From contig NZ_RCHJ01000020.1 in assembly GCF_004011805.1 (NCBI RefSeq), forward strand, positions 62,001 to 126,000: a stretch of DNA of 64,000 nt. Direction: 5' to 3'. Within the stretch, counting starts at the first letter, position 1. Each line of letters starts with the position of its first letter. This document shows positions 46,451 to 55,738 of the stretch, in pieces. Under the pieces are notes generated by a model. That model searched no databases. It had not been told where the DNA came from and saw only the letters and a list, made by a program, of their open reading frames with translations. Source of the stretch: Piscinibacter defluvii. Lineage in GTDB: Bacteria; Pseudomonadota; Gammaproteobacteria; Burkholderiales; Burkholderiaceae_C. The translations under genes were made by a program, and so were the position numbers.

Positions 46451-47620
46451 ATGGAAGCGACGGTTCCCGGCATGGTCTGGCTCGTTGCCGTGCAGTTCGG
46501 GCTGTACGCGGCGGGCTGGCTGCTGTGCGCGCGCCTGATGGCGCGCGAACGTGCCGCGGCGCTGCACTGGGCTGCCTTCATGCTGCTGCTGGGGCTGGGC
46601 TTCTGGCTCGCCAGCGAGCGTGACGAATCCCGCAGCTTCTGGGCCTACAGCGGCGCCGGGTTCGCCTTCCTGGCCAGCTACCTGGCGCTGCACCGCGGGC
46701 TCGAGTGCTTCGTCCACCGGCCGCCCGACGACCGCGGCCACCTGCTGCTGCTCGCGCTGGCCGGCGTCACCCTGGCCATCCTCGGTCCGGGGGCGGAGCA
46801 GGCGCCGGCGCGGGTGGTGATCAGCTACGGCGGCGGCGCGCTGCTGATGCTGCGCCTCGTGCTCGCGCTGCGCCGGCCGCTGCAGGCGGAGTACGGGCGA
46901 CGCGTCGCCCACCTGATCGCCGCGCCGGGCTACCTGCTGATCGTCGCCGTCTCGCTGCGCGCGCTGCGCCAGGCGCTGGACTGGGAGCACGCCTACGAGC
47001 TGCACCGGGCCGACCACCTGAGCCAGGCGCTGCTGTTCGGCTACCTGGTGGGTGCGGCGCTGTTCAACTTCAGCTTCATCGCGCTGGTCACGCTGCGCGT
47101 GCTGCAGCGCCTGCACCACCTGTCGCGCCACGACGAGCTGACCGGGCTGGCCAACCGCCGCGTGCTGGACGAGGCGATCGAACGCGAGTGGCAGCGCCTG
47201 CAGCGCACCGGTGCGGGCTTCGCCGTGGTCATGCTGGACCTGGACCACTTCAAGCAGATCAACGACACACACGGTCACGCCGCCGGCGACGGCGTGCTGG
47301 CCGTCACCGCCGAGCGGCTGCGCGAGGCCGCACGCCGCACCGACCTGGTGGCGCGCCTGGGCGGCGAGGAATTCCTGGTGCTGATGCCGGCCACCGAGCT
47401 GCCGGCGGCGCTGGCCGCGGCCGAGCGCCTGCTCGAACGCCTGCGCGAGCGGCCCTGCGAGGCCGGCGGCCTGAGCCTGGGCGTCACCGCCAGCGCCGGC
47501 GTGGCGGTGGCACGGGCCCAGGATCCGGACGCCCAGGCCGCGCTGCGCCGCGCCGACCTGGCGCTCTACCGCGCCAAGTCGCAGGGGCGCGACCGTGTCG
47601 AGGCGGGCGACAACCCGTAA
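46451..47620 (+). CDS. Membrane diguanylate cyclase (GGDEF)
   Basis: In this 389-residue protein the N-terminal 215 residues contain about six to seven hydrophobic segments and no recognisable ligand domain. A GGDEF domain follows: DELTGLANRRVLDEAI, DLDHFKQINDTHGH and the active motif GGEEF (304-308). No RxxD inhibitory site is obvious upstream of it. It should make c-di-GMP. A sigma-28-type promoter suggests expression with late flagellar genes, which would link motility to c-di-GMP output. No partner gene lies downstream. Confidence 0.93.
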   Translation: MEATVPGMVWLVAVQFGLYAAGWLLCARLMARERAAALHWAAFMLLLGLGFWLASERDESRSFWAYSGAGFAFLASYLALHRGLECFVHRPPDDRGHLLLLALAGVTLAILGPGAEQAPARVVISYGGGALLMLRLVLALRRPLQAEYGRRVAHLIAAPGYLLIVAVSLRALRQALDWEHAYELHRADHLSQALLFGYLVGAALFNFSFIALVTLRVLQRLHHLSRHDELTGLANRRVLDEAIEREWQRLQRTGAGFAVVMLDLDHFKQINDTHGHAAGDGVLAVTAERLREAARRTDLVARLGGEEFLVLMPATELPAALAAAERLLERLRERPCEAGGLSLGVTASAGVAVARAQDPDAQAALRRADLALYRAKSQGRDRVEAGDNP

Positions 47621-47633
47621 ACGAACCCGACGC

Positions 47634-47978
47634 TCAGCCGTGCCGCGCGCGCGAATCCGCCGGCGCCTGGTCGCGCTCGTGCAGGCCGTAGTCGCGCAGC
47701 ACCCCGGCCACGCGCAGCCGGTAGTCGGCGAACAGGCGGGCGCGGCCTTCGCACTGCATCGCGCGGTGCGGCTCGCTCTCGCGCCAGCGGCGCACGCTGT
47801 CCTCGTCACGCCAGGTCGACAGCGAGAGCAGCCGGCCCGGGCGCGACAGGCTCTCGAAGCGCTCCACCGAGACGAAGCCGTCGATGCGCTCGAGCAGCGG
47901 GCGCAGCGCCGCCGCGGCGTCGAGGTAGGCCTGGCGCTCGCCCGCGTGCGGCTCGAGCTCGAAGATCACGACGATCAT
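47634..47978 (-). CDS. Antibiotic-biosynthesis-monooxygenase (ABM) domain protein
   Basis: This 114-residue dimeric alpha-beta barrel type protein starts [20 protein letters not shown] and has [20 protein letters not shown] and [11 protein letters not shown], typical of ABM monooxygenases or heme-degrading-like enzymes. The substrate cannot be told. Its ATG overlaps the stop of the NIPSNAP gene (ATGA), so they are coupled, and both are divergent from an ArsR-type regulator. Confidence 0.82.
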   Translation of the reverse strand: MIVVIFELEPHAGERQAYLDAAAALRPLLERIDGFVSVERFESLSRPGRLLSLSTWRDEDSVRRWRESEPHRAMQCEGRARLFADYRLRVAGVLRDYGLHERDQAPADSRARHG

Positions 47979-48301
47979 GCGGCGCTCCCCAGCGTGCCCG
48001 CCACGCCCTCGGTGAAACTGCGCTCCTCGCGCAGGATGAAGCGCTCGCGCCGGGCACGCTCGAAGTTGGCGCGGCCCTCGGGATCGTCCTTCAGGCGCGC
48101 GCGGTAGGCCTCGTAGTCGGCCAGGCTGTCGAAGCCGATCAGGCCCCAGGCGATGTCGTTGGTGCCCTCGTGCGGCAGGAAGTAGCCCAGCAGCCGCCCG
48201 CCGCAGCGCGGGATGATGCGGCCCCAGGCCTGCGCGTAGGCACGGAAGGCCTCGCGCTGGAACGGATCGATCTGGTAGCGGATGAAGCAGGTCAGTGTCA
48301 T
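47975..48301 (-). CDS. NIPSNAP-family protein
   Basis: This is a 108-residue small dimeric alpha-beta barrel protein. [41 protein letters not shown] and [17 protein letters not shown] are characteristic NIPSNAP segments. Function is poorly defined. Together with the ABM gene and the divergent ArsR-like regulator it forms a small, probably self-contained oxidative or detoxification unit. The start codon lies inside one arm of a long-range inverted repeat. Confidence 0.85.
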   Translation of the reverse strand: MTLTCFIRYQIDPFQREAFRAYAQAWGRIIPRCGGRLLGYFLPHEGTNDIAWGLIGFDSLADYEAYRARLKDDPEGRANFERARRERFILREERSFTEGVAGTLGSAA

Positions 48302-48408
48302 GGCAGGGCTCCAGGACGGCGCCGGGCGCCGGGGCCACCATGGTCGCCGCCGCCGTGCCCGCGACGCTTGCGCCGCGGGCGAAGTGTCCGCCCGGCCGCC
48401 CTGCCATG
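48299..48408. promoter_or_regulatory. Divergent control region with distant 10-bp inverted repeats
   Basis: CATGGCAGGG (48299-48308) and its exact reverse complement CCCTGCCATG (48399-48408) bracket the gap between the NIPSNAP and ArsR-like genes. The first arm includes the NIPSNAP start codon and the second lies 9 bp before the regulator ATG. They are plausible binding sites for the ArsR-like protein. Confidence 0.4.
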
Positions 48409-48416
48409 ATCGCGGC

Positions 48417-49124
48417 ATGGATCCGAACGCCCTCGCCCGCGTCGCCGGCCTGATCGGCGAGCCGGCCCGCAGCGCGATGCTGCTCGCGCTGCTCGACGGG
48501 CGCGCGCTGGCCGCCGGCGAGCTGGCGCGCTGTGCCGGCATCGCCGCGCCGACCGCCAGCCGGCACCTGGCCCGGCTGGTCGAGGCCGGCCTGCTGGTGC
48601 CGCAGGTGCAGGGCCGGCACCACTACCACCGGCTCGCCTCGCCGCAGGTGGCACGGGCGCTCGAGGCGCTGCTGCAGGCGGCCGCGCCGGCGCGCGCGCC
48701 GCGCACCGGCCCACGCGACGACGCACTGCGCCTGGCCCGCAGCTGCTACGACCACCTGGCCGGGCGGCTTGCCGTCGCGATGGCCGCGCACCTGGTGGAA
48801 GCCGGCGCCCTCGCGCTCGACGAGGACGGTGCACAGCCGCTGGCGGCGCTGCCGGGCCGCCTGGCCGCGCTCGGGCTGGACCCGGCCGCCCTCGACGCGC
48901 CGGGCCGGCGCGTGCTGTGCCGGCCCTGCCTGGACTGGAGCGAGCGCCGCATGCACCTGGCCGGCCGGCTGGGCGGCCTGCTGTGCCAGCATTGCCTGGC
49001 GCAGGGCTGGCTGCGCCGCCGCGGCGACTCGCGCGCGCTGCAGGTCACGCCGCGCGGCGCCGCCGCACTGCGCGACTGGCTCGGCCTGCAGGCCTGGACA
49101 CAGGTCGTGAATCCTCCCGACTGA
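48417..49124 (+). CDS. ArsR-type winged-helix transcriptional regulator
   Basis: In this 235-residue protein, residues 1-90 form the ArsR winged helix: [46 protein letters not shown] for the recognition helix, and HHYHRLA for the wing. The C-terminal extension (about 100-235) is longer than in metal-sensing ArsR and contains [16 protein letters not shown] and [11 protein letters not shown], a cysteine-containing segment also found in longer ArsR-like regulators. It probably controls the divergent NIPSNAP/ABM genes. A TGAGGCG/CGCCTCA hairpin overlaps its stop. Confidence 0.87.
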   Translation: MDPNALARVAGLIGEPARSAMLLALLDGRALAAGELARCAGIAAPTASRHLARLVEAGLLVPQVQGRHHYHRLASPQVARALEALLQAAAPARAPRTGPRDDALRLARSCYDHLAGRLAVAMAAHLVEAGALALDEDGAQPLAALPGRLAALGLDPAALDAPGRRVLCRPCLDWSERRMHLAGRLGGLLCQHCLAQGWLRRRGDSRALQVTPRGAAALRDWLGLQAWTQVVNPPD

Positions 49125-49175
49125 GGCGCCCGACGCCTCACAATCGGTCCTGCGACACCACTCCCCGGCCCGACC

Positions 49176-50315
49176 GTGAGCGCCAGCGTCCCCCACGATG
49201 ACATCTACTACATGCGGCGGCTGGTCGATCACGTGCCGTCCATGCTCGCCTACTGGGACCACGAGACCCGCTGCCGCTTCGCCAACCGCGCCTACCTGCG
49301 CTGGTTCGGCGTCGCGCCCGAGCAGCTGCTCGGCCGACCGATCCGCGAGCTGCTCGGCCCGCAGCTGTATGCGCTGAACGAGCCGCACATCCTCGGCGCG
49401 CTGCGCGGCGAGGAGCAGCTGTTCGAGCGGGTCGTGCCCGGGCCGGACGGCGTGCTGCGCCACAGCCTGGCGCACTACCTCCCCGATCGTGTCGGCGACC
49501 GCGTGGCCGGCTTCCTCGTGCAGGTCACGGAGGTGACCCAGATCAAGCAGATGCAGGCCCAGCTGTTGCACGAGCAGTCGCTGCGCCAGCACCTGGAGCA
49601 CCACGCCCGCGAGCTCGGCGCGCTGCTGACCGAGCGCGGCGAGATGCTCGACGTGCTGGCCCACGAGGTGCGCCAGCCGCTGAACAACGCCTCGGCCGCC
49701 CTGCAGGGGCTGGACAGCGCGCTGGCGGCCGGCGACCCGCGGGCCATCGCCGCGCCGGTCGAGCGCGCCCGTGCCGTGCTGCGCCAGGTGACCGAAAGCC
49801 TCGACAACACGCTCGCCGTGGCCTCGCTGCTGGCACGGCTGGACCCGATCGAGCGCGAGGACACCGACATCGACACGCTGATCGCGGTGGCCTGCGCCGA
49901 CCTGGCCGCCGGCGACCGCGGCCGGGTGCTGGTCGAGCGCGCCACCACGACCCGCACCGCCTCGATGGACATGAGCCTGATGCGCTTGGCCCTGCGCAAC
50001 CTGTTGTCCAACGCATTGAAGTTCAGCCCGCCGGGCTCGCCGGTGCGCCTGCGCATTGCCGATTCCGACGAACCGCTCGCCTTGGTGCTGGAGGTGAGCG
50101 ACGCCGGCCCGGGCGTGGAGCCGGGGCTGGTGCCGCGCCTGTTCCAGCGCGGCCGGCGCAGCCGCGCGAGCGGCGCCCCGCAGGGCCAGGGGCTGGGGCT
50201 CGGGCTGTTCATCGTGCGCCGCGTGATGGAACTGCACGGCGGGCACGCCGAACTGCTGCGCACCGGGCCGGCAGGCACGACCTTCCGCCTGCTGGTCGTG
50301 CAGCCGGAGGGTTGA
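49176..50315 (+). CDS. PAS-domain sensor histidine kinase
   Basis: This is a 379-residue soluble kinase. The PAS domain (about 10-125) opens MRRLVDHVPSMLAYWDHETR and has the motif NRAYLRWFGVAPEQLLGRPI. A short coiled coil leads to the HisKA-like helix with H163 in VLAHEVRQPLNNA and an ATPase domain with NALKFSPPGSP and GLGLGLFIVRRVM. No membrane helix or receiver is present. The start is a GTG at 49176. No partner regulator is adjacent, so it is an orphan. Confidence 0.9.
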   Translation: MSASVPHDDIYYMRRLVDHVPSMLAYWDHETRCRFANRAYLRWFGVAPEQLLGRPIRELLGPQLYALNEPHILGALRGEEQLFERVVPGPDGVLRHSLAHYLPDRVGDRVAGFLVQVTEVTQIKQMQAQLLHEQSLRQHLEHHARELGALLTERGEMLDVLAHEVRQPLNNASAALQGLDSALAAGDPRAIAAPVERARAVLRQVTESLDNTLAVASLLARLDPIEREDTDIDTLIAVACADLAAGDRGRVLVERATTTRTASMDMSLMRLALRNLLSNALKFSPPGSPVRLRIADSDEPLALVLEVSDAGPGVEPGLVPRLFQRGRRSRASGAPQGQGLGLGLFIVRRVMELHGGHAELLRTGPAGTTFRLLVVQPEG

Positions 50316-50384
50316 TCGCGCCGCGTCGGTCGGGCGGCGCGTCCGTGGCCCGAGGGAACGGGCGTGCAGATGGCCACGCAGGAC

Positions 50385-51983
50385 TCAGCGCGACCCCGGC
50401 TTCGTCGCCGCCTTGTGCTCGTACATGGCCTGATCGCTGCGGTCGACGAGTCGCTTCAGCGTATCGCCGGGCTGCGATTCGGCGACGCCGACGCTGATGG
50501 TCAAGGTGAGCGTCGACTCGATGCCGCTCCAATCGTGTCCGGCGACCGCGACGCGCAGGCGACTGCAGATGTCGCGGGCCTGGGACAGCTCGGTCCTGCG
50601 AAAGAGGATGACGAACTCGTCCCCGGCCCAGCGGGCGGCGAGGTCGTCCGCACGAACATGTTCGACCAGAAGTGCGGCGACGACCTGCAGCACCTTGTCG
50701 CCGACGAGGTGCCCGTGTCGGTCGTTGACCTGCTTGAAGCAGTCCACGTCGATGAGCGCCACGCACAGGGGCCGGCCGGCCGACTGGCTCTCGCGCAGGC
50801 TCTGCTGCGCCGACTGTTCGAAGCAGCGCCGGTTGGCAATGCCGGTCAGCGGGTCTTCCAGGGTCAGCCTCTCGAGCTGGGCTGCAGAGGCCTGCAGTTC
50901 GCGCCTGGAGTCCTCGCTGCGGCGCATCTCCAGTTGCCAGGCCACGACGGCACCACGGCTGGCGAGCGTCGAGGCGCGGATCCGGCGCTCGCGCGCCGCG
51001 AGTTGCTTCAGCTCCCGTGCGGCCGCCTCCCACTTCCCCTGGCGCTCGAAGACATGGCAGGCGAGAACATGGCCCAGCAGCGCCGACTGCTCACGCCCGG
51101 TCGACTCGGCCAGGCCGATCATCCGCGATGCAGCTCGCTGCGCCGCCGGCCAGTCGGCGCGCGCCATGGCCAGTTCGCATCGGACGAGCGCTTCCAGACT
51201 CTCCATCCACGGCGCAATGCCTTCTTCGTCCATCCACCGCCTGACCGTCTCGAGTTCGCGCTCGGCGCGTGAAAGCTCGCCCGACCAGCAGTGCGCCGCG
51301 CTGGCGACCAGGTTCCAGTTCACCTGTATCGGGCGCTGGTCGGGCTGCGCCAAGGCCACCATGTCGTGACGAGCGGCGAAGTCGTCGTACCGACGCATTG
51401 CCTGGTGGAGGCCGTCCAGCGAGGGCATCTCACCGGTCTCGTGCCGGATCGTGATGACGCGGACGACCTCGCAGGTCCCCTCCACCACCAGGCTGCACAG
51501 GGCATTCAGCGCCGTCGAGCTGGCGGGCTCGAGCGCCCGGGCCTGCCGAAGGGCGTCCGTCGACGCGTCGAAGCACCTGGCATGCAGCAGTGCCAGCCCG
51601 AGCTGGACCTGCAGCTCGCTCTGACGGTCGGCGCTGCCGCCGATCCTGGCCAGCTCCAGCCCGAGCAGAGCGGCCTCGATGGCCTGATCGTTGCTGCCCA
51701 AGGCACTCGCCGCCGACGACAGGATGGACAGCGCCTTCGACTCTCCCGACATGTCGCGGACCGACTGAAGCAACTGGATGGCCCGGATGCTGTGCTCGTG
51801 GGCCGAACGGTAGTCCGCCAGGAGGATGAAGCACTCCGCGAGGAGCGCACGGGCACGTCCTTCCAGGTGCAAGTTGCCCTTCTCGATGGCCAGCGCCATC
51901 ACCGACAGCGCCATGTCCCGTGCGACGGCGGGATCCTCCTGTCGCAGGGCCAGCGCCAGATGCTCCTCATCGTCAGTGCTCAC
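50385..51983 (-). CDS. TPR-type helical repeat protein with C-terminal GGDEF domain
   Basis: In this 532-residue protein, residues 1-350 are helical repeats resembling TPRs (ARALLAECFILLADYRSAHE, LGLALLHARCFDASTDALRQ), with no signal peptide or membrane helix. The C-terminal GGDEF domain shows LEDPLTGIANRRCFE, DVDCFKQVNDRHGHL and the active-site variant AGDEF (453-457), which is compatible with cyclase activity. The likely start is GTG at 51983, with GGAG seven bases upstream. A longer reading from an ATG at 52028 is possible. Confidence 0.87.
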   Translation of the reverse strand: MSTDDEEHLALALRQEDPAVARDMALSVMALAIEKGNLHLEGRARALLAECFILLADYRSAHEHSIRAIQLLQSVRDMSGESKALSILSSAASALGSNDQAIEAALLGLELARIGGSADRQSELQVQLGLALLHARCFDASTDALRQARALEPASSTALNALCSLVVEGTCEVVRVITIRHETGEMPSLDGLHQAMRRYDDFAARHDMVALAQPDQRPIQVNWNLVASAAHCWSGELSRAERELETVRRWMDEEGIAPWMESLEALVRCELAMARADWPAAQRAASRMIGLAESTGREQSALLGHVLACHVFERQGKWEAAARELKQLAARERRIRASTLASRGAVVAWQLEMRRSEDSRRELQASAAQLERLTLEDPLTGIANRRCFEQSAQQSLRESQSAGRPLCVALIDVDCFKQVNDRHGHLVGDKVLQVVAALLVEHVRADDLAARWAGDEFVILFRRTELSQARDICSRLRVAVAGHDWSGIESTLTLTISVGVAESQPGDTLKRLVDRSDQAMYEHKAATKPGSR

Positions 51984-52154
51984 GTGATGTCTCCGTCCAT
52001 TCGCCCGCGGGCTTGCACACGCAAGCATGCAGTCAGGCGTGCGGGGCGAAGGGCGCCGGCGAGCACATCCTGGCCGGAAGTGAGACGAAATCGATGCTTC
52101 GCCGGGCCTGGCCGGCGTCCCCGGCACCTGGGCGGCAAGGGCCCTCGCGAGGCG

Positions 52155-53690
52155 CTACGCCGGCAGCGCCACCGGCGCCAGGCCGGCGCAGGCACGCTCC
52201 CACAGCCGTTCGCACAGGGCCTCGAAGTCGCGGGCGTAGCCGGCGCCGTCGAACAGCGTGCAGCTGTCGCGCTGCGCGAGCAGCTGGGCGCGGCGCGCCG
52301 CGCGTGCCGCCGGGTCGCGCGCCAGTGCGACGGCGAGGCGCTCGTAGGCGTCCGCGTCCGCGGCCACCAGGTCGCCCTGCCCGGCGGCCTGCAGCAGGCT
52401 GGGCGCGACACGCTGCGCGAAGGTCGGACCGATGGTCGTGACCACCGGCACGCCGCACCACAGCGCCTCGCCGGCGGTGGTGTGCGCGCCGCAGGGCCAG
52501 GCGTCGAGGAACAGGTCGGCACAGGCCAGGCGCGAGAGATGCTGCGCCAGCGGCAGCAGCGGCGCGAAGCACAGGCGCTCGGGGCCGATGCCCCGCGCGC
52601 GCGCGGCGGCCGTCAGCGTGCTGCGCACGTTGGCGTTCCACTCCAGCAGCCACAGCACCGCGCCGGGCACCTGGCGCAGCACGGCGCACCAGCGCTCGAA
52701 CACGCCTTCCGAGATCTTGTAGGCCTGGTGGAAGCCGGCCAGCAGCGGCCCGCCCGCGGGGGCGCCCCAGTCGGCGCGCGTCGACGGCTCGGGCCGCGCG
52801 CGGTGCGCGTCGTTGGGCTGGTAGCAGCGTGGCAGCTGGGCGATGACCTCGCTGTAATGCGCGGCGTGCTCGAGCGGCGTGACGATGCGGTCGCCGACGA
52901 TGTAGTCGAGGTAGTCCGCCCCGCTGGTGCCGGGAAAGGCCAGCCAGTTCAGCTGCAGCGGCGCCGGCCGCGCGGCCAGCACCGGCAGCAGGGTGCCGTC
53001 GGTCGCGCCCTTGGCGTCGACCAGGATGTCGACGCCCAGCGCGCGGATGCGCTGCGCGATCGCGGCGTGGTCCAGCCCGCGCACGTCGACGAAACGTTCG
53101 ACGCCGCGGCGCAGCCGCTCGCGCAGCGCGCTGCCGTCGTCCGGCCCGGCGGATACCAGCGTCACCTCGAAGCGCGCGCGGTCGTGGCTCTCGAGCAACT
53201 GCGCCATCAGCTGCGCCGTGGCGTGCTGGTAGAAGTCGGCCGACAGGTAGGCGAGGTGGATGCGCCGGCGGCGCTGCGCCCGCCGCGGCGGCAGCGGCCG
53301 GACGAGCCGGGCGCAGAAGCGCGCGTAGTGCTCGGCCACGCGCCGGATCGCCATCGGATCGCCGGACAGCACGGCGTGCACGAAGGGGTTGACCTGCAGC
53401 GCGGCGCCGGCCGGCTGCGCGGCGATCGCCGCCTCCAGCGCCGCCCAGTCCTGCGCAGCGGGGCCCCAGCGGCAGCCTTCGCGTTCCAGGTAGACCAGCA
53501 GCCCGCGCGCGAACAGCGCCTCGGGAAAGCCGAGCGTCACCGCGGTGCGGATGCACTCGGCAGCCTCGAGCTTCATGCCGGCGTCGCGGAAGGCCACGCC
53601 GAGGCGGTAGTGGGTCGGTGCGTCGTCGATCTTGCGTGCCAGTGCCTGCATGCAGGCCTCGATGACGGCGCGGGGAGCCTGCGGCGTCAT
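52155..53690 (-). CDS. SPINDLY-type O-linked GlcNAc transferase (GT41), short form
   Basis: This 511-residue enzyme has about two TPR-like helical units (1-110) followed by the GT41 catalytic region: HLAYLSADFYQHATAQLMAQ, DILVDAKGATDG, LNWLAFPGTSG, GFHQAYKISEGVFERW and the donor-site motif GAHTTAGEALWCGVPVVT. Bacterial GT41 enzymes next to flagellin genes glycosylate flagellin on Ser/Thr. It is a tandem homologue of the next gene and overlaps it by ATGA. It keeps the catalytic motifs but has a shorter TPR region. Confidence 0.9.
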   Translation of the reverse strand: MTPQAPRAVIEACMQALARKIDDAPTHYRLGVAFRDAGMKLEAAECIRTAVTLGFPEALFARGLLVYLEREGCRWGPAAQDWAALEAAIAAQPAGAALQVNPFVHAVLSGDPMAIRRVAEHYARFCARLVRPLPPRRAQRRRRIHLAYLSADFYQHATAQLMAQLLESHDRARFEVTLVSAGPDDGSALRERLRRGVERFVDVRGLDHAAIAQRIRALGVDILVDAKGATDGTLLPVLAARPAPLQLNWLAFPGTSGADYLDYIVGDRIVTPLEHAAHYSEVIAQLPRCYQPNDAHRARPEPSTRADWGAPAGGPLLAGFHQAYKISEGVFERWCAVLRQVPGAVLWLLEWNANVRSTLTAAARARGIGPERLCFAPLLPLAQHLSRLACADLFLDAWPCGAHTTAGEALWCGVPVVTTIGPTFAQRVAPSLLQAAGQGDLVAADADAYERLAVALARDPAARAARRAQLLAQRDSCTLFDGAGYARDFEALCERLWERACAGLAPVALPA

Positions 53691-55627
53691 GCGGGCAGCA
53701 GATGTTCGGGCAGCAGGCCGGCGGTCGCACGCGCCCACATGCGCTCGTACAGCGCCTCCAGGTCGCGCGCGAAGCGGGCACCGTCGAACAGCGGGCTGGT
53801 CGTGCGCTGCGCCGCCAGATGCTCGCGCAGCGCGGCGCGGCGCGCCGGGTCGGCGCACAAGGCGCGCACGGTGGCCTCGTAGCCGGCTTCGCTCTCGCAC
53901 ACCAGCTCGGGCAGCGCCACGGCATGCAGCAGGCTGGCGGCGACCCGCTGCGCGAAGGTCGGGCCGATCAGCGTCACCACCGGCACGCCGCACCACAGCG
54001 CCTCGCCGGCGGTGGTGTGGGCGTTGCACGGCCAGGCGTCGAGGTAGAGGTCGGCACAGGCCAGGCGCGACAGGTGCTCCTCCAGCGGCAGCATCGGCGC
54101 GAAGCACAGCCGCTGCGGGTCGAGGCCACGCGCGCGCGCGGCGGCTTCCAGCGAGGCCTGCACGTTGGCGTTCCAGCGCAGCAGCCACAGCACCGCGCCG
54201 GGAATGGCGTGCAGCAGCGCGCACCAGCGGTCGAACACCGCCTCCGAGATCTTGTAGGACTGGTGGAAGCCGCACAGCAGCGGCACGCCCTCGGGCGCAC
54301 CCCAGTCGCTGCGCCGCGACGGGCGCGGCAGCGCGCGCTGTGCGTCGTTGGGCTGGTAGCACACCGGCATCAGCGCCAGCTTCTCGCTGAAATGCGCCGC
54401 GTGCGCCGGCGGCGTGACGATCGCATCGCCGATCAGGTAGTCCACCTCGGCCATGCCGCTGCTGCCGGGAAAGCCGAGCCAGCTCACCTGCAGCGGCGCC
54501 GGGCGCATCGCCGTCACCGGCATCAGCGTGCCGTGCGTCGCGCCCTTCACGTCGACCAGGATGTCGATCTCGCGCGCGCGGATGCGCTGCGCCATCGCGG
54601 CGTGGGTCAGGCCGCGCAGGTCCTCGAAGTGCTCGGACGCGGCGGCGATGCGCGCGCGCATCGCGCTGGCGTCGTCCGCGCCGGCCGAGAACAGCGTCAC
54701 CTCGACACGCGTGCGGTCGTGGCACTCGAGCATCTGCGCCATCAGCTGGCTGGTGGCGTGCTGGTGGAAGTCGGACGACAGGTAGCCGATGCGCAGCCGG
54801 CCGCCATGCGCCTTCGCGGCGCGGCGCGGCAGCGGCGCCACGCGGCCGGCCACGTGGCGGGCGTACAGGCGCGCGACCTTCAGCACCTCGGCCGGGTCGT
54901 CGACCAGCACCGCGTGCGGGAAGGCGCCGGTCTCGCAGCGCATGTCGTCGGGTGCCGCCTGCACCGCCGCGCGCAGGCGCGCCATCTCCTCGCGCGCCTG
55001 CGGCCAGCGGCAGGCCTCGCGTTCGAGGAACAGCAGCTGCGCCCGCGCCGACAGCTCGCTGGTGTCCAGCCCGAGCAGCAGGGCGGTGCGCACGCATTCG
55101 GCGGCCTCGGCCTTCAGCCCCTTGTCCTTGAACGACATGCCGAGCCGGAAGTGCACCACGCCGTCGTCGATCTTCAGCGCCAGCGCCTGCATGAAGGCGG
55201 CGATCGCCTCGTCGTGGCGGTGGCAGCGCTGCAGCGCGACGCCGAGCGAGACCCAGTAGGGCGCGTCGCGCAGCGCCTCGTTCGGCAGCGCGAGCAGGCA
55301 CTGCGCCGCCTCGGCCGCACGGCCGCGCTCGAGCAGCGCATGCGACTCGAGCGTGTAGGCGAGCGTCAGCGCCGGGCGATGGCGGCGCAGGCCGGCGGCG
55401 CGCTGCGCGGCGACGTCGGACCGGCCGGCCTTGATGAAGGCATGCGCGGCGGCCAGGCCGTAGGCCTCGTCGCCATGCAGCGAGAAGGCCTGCTCGAACT
55501 CGAGCGCGGCCTGCGGCCAGTGGTCGCGCTCGGCGGCGGCCTGGCCGTCGCGCCACTTGCGGTGTGCGCGCTGCTGCGCCGGGCTGGCGGGTTGCGGGTC
55601 GGCGGGCGGAGGCAGGGTGAGGGCCAT
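53687..55627 (-). CDS. TPR-containing SPINDLY-type O-linked GlcNAc transferase (GT41)
   Basis: This 646-residue protein has TPR-like repeats over about 25-240 (WPQAALEFEQAFSLHGDEA, VSLGVALQRCHRHDEAIAAF), then the GT41 core: RIGYLSSDFHQHATSQLMAQ, DILVDVKGATHG, VSWLGFPGSSGMAEVDY, GFHQSYKISEAVFDRW and AHTTAGEALWCGVPVVT. Overall similarity to the 511-residue neighbour indicates tandem duplication. A strong sigma-28 promoter lies upstream, which ties the pair to flagellin expression and makes flagellin the likely acceptor. Confidence 0.9.
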   Translation of the reverse strand: MALTLPPPADPQPASPAQQRAHRKWRDGQAAAERDHWPQAALEFEQAFSLHGDEAYGLAAAHAFIKAGRSDVAAQRAAGLRRHRPALTLAYTLESHALLERGRAAEAAQCLLALPNEALRDAPYWVSLGVALQRCHRHDEAIAAFMQALALKIDDGVVHFRLGMSFKDKGLKAEAAECVRTALLLGLDTSELSARAQLLFLEREACRWPQAREEMARLRAAVQAAPDDMRCETGAFPHAVLVDDPAEVLKVARLYARHVAGRVAPLPRRAAKAHGGRLRIGYLSSDFHQHATSQLMAQMLECHDRTRVEVTLFSAGADDASAMRARIAAASEHFEDLRGLTHAAMAQRIRAREIDILVDVKGATHGTLMPVTAMRPAPLQVSWLGFPGSSGMAEVDYLIGDAIVTPPAHAAHFSEKLALMPVCYQPNDAQRALPRPSRRSDWGAPEGVPLLCGFHQSYKISEAVFDRWCALLHAIPGAVLWLLRWNANVQASLEAAARARGLDPQRLCFAPMLPLEEHLSRLACADLYLDAWPCNAHTTAGEALWCGVPVVTLIGPTFAQRVAASLLHAVALPELVCESEAGYEATVRALCADPARRAALREHLAAQRTTSPLFDGARFARDLEALYERMWARATAGLLPEHLLPA

Positions 55628-55710
55628 GGTGCGCCGAGTGTGGCGGGGCCGGCCCGGCCGCACGCGCGAAATAGCGCCGGGCGGGTGGCGCAATTCGGCC
55701 TCATCGGCCG

Positions 55711-55738
55711 GTATCGGCCGGACTCAATCCCGCTTGAG
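55711..55738 (-). promoter_or_regulatory. Sigma-28 (FliA) promoter of the GT41 pair
   Basis: The minus strand reads CTCAAG (55733-55738), 14 bp, GCCGATAC (55711-55718). It overlaps the stop of the GT2 gene and lies 84 bp before the GT41 ATG. The match is nearly as good as that of motA. Confidence 0.72.

Noticed and set aside
52143..52152. Palindrome CCTCGCGAGG after the short GT41 gene
   Set aside because: It is short, has no loop and no U-run; likely chance in GC-rich sequence.
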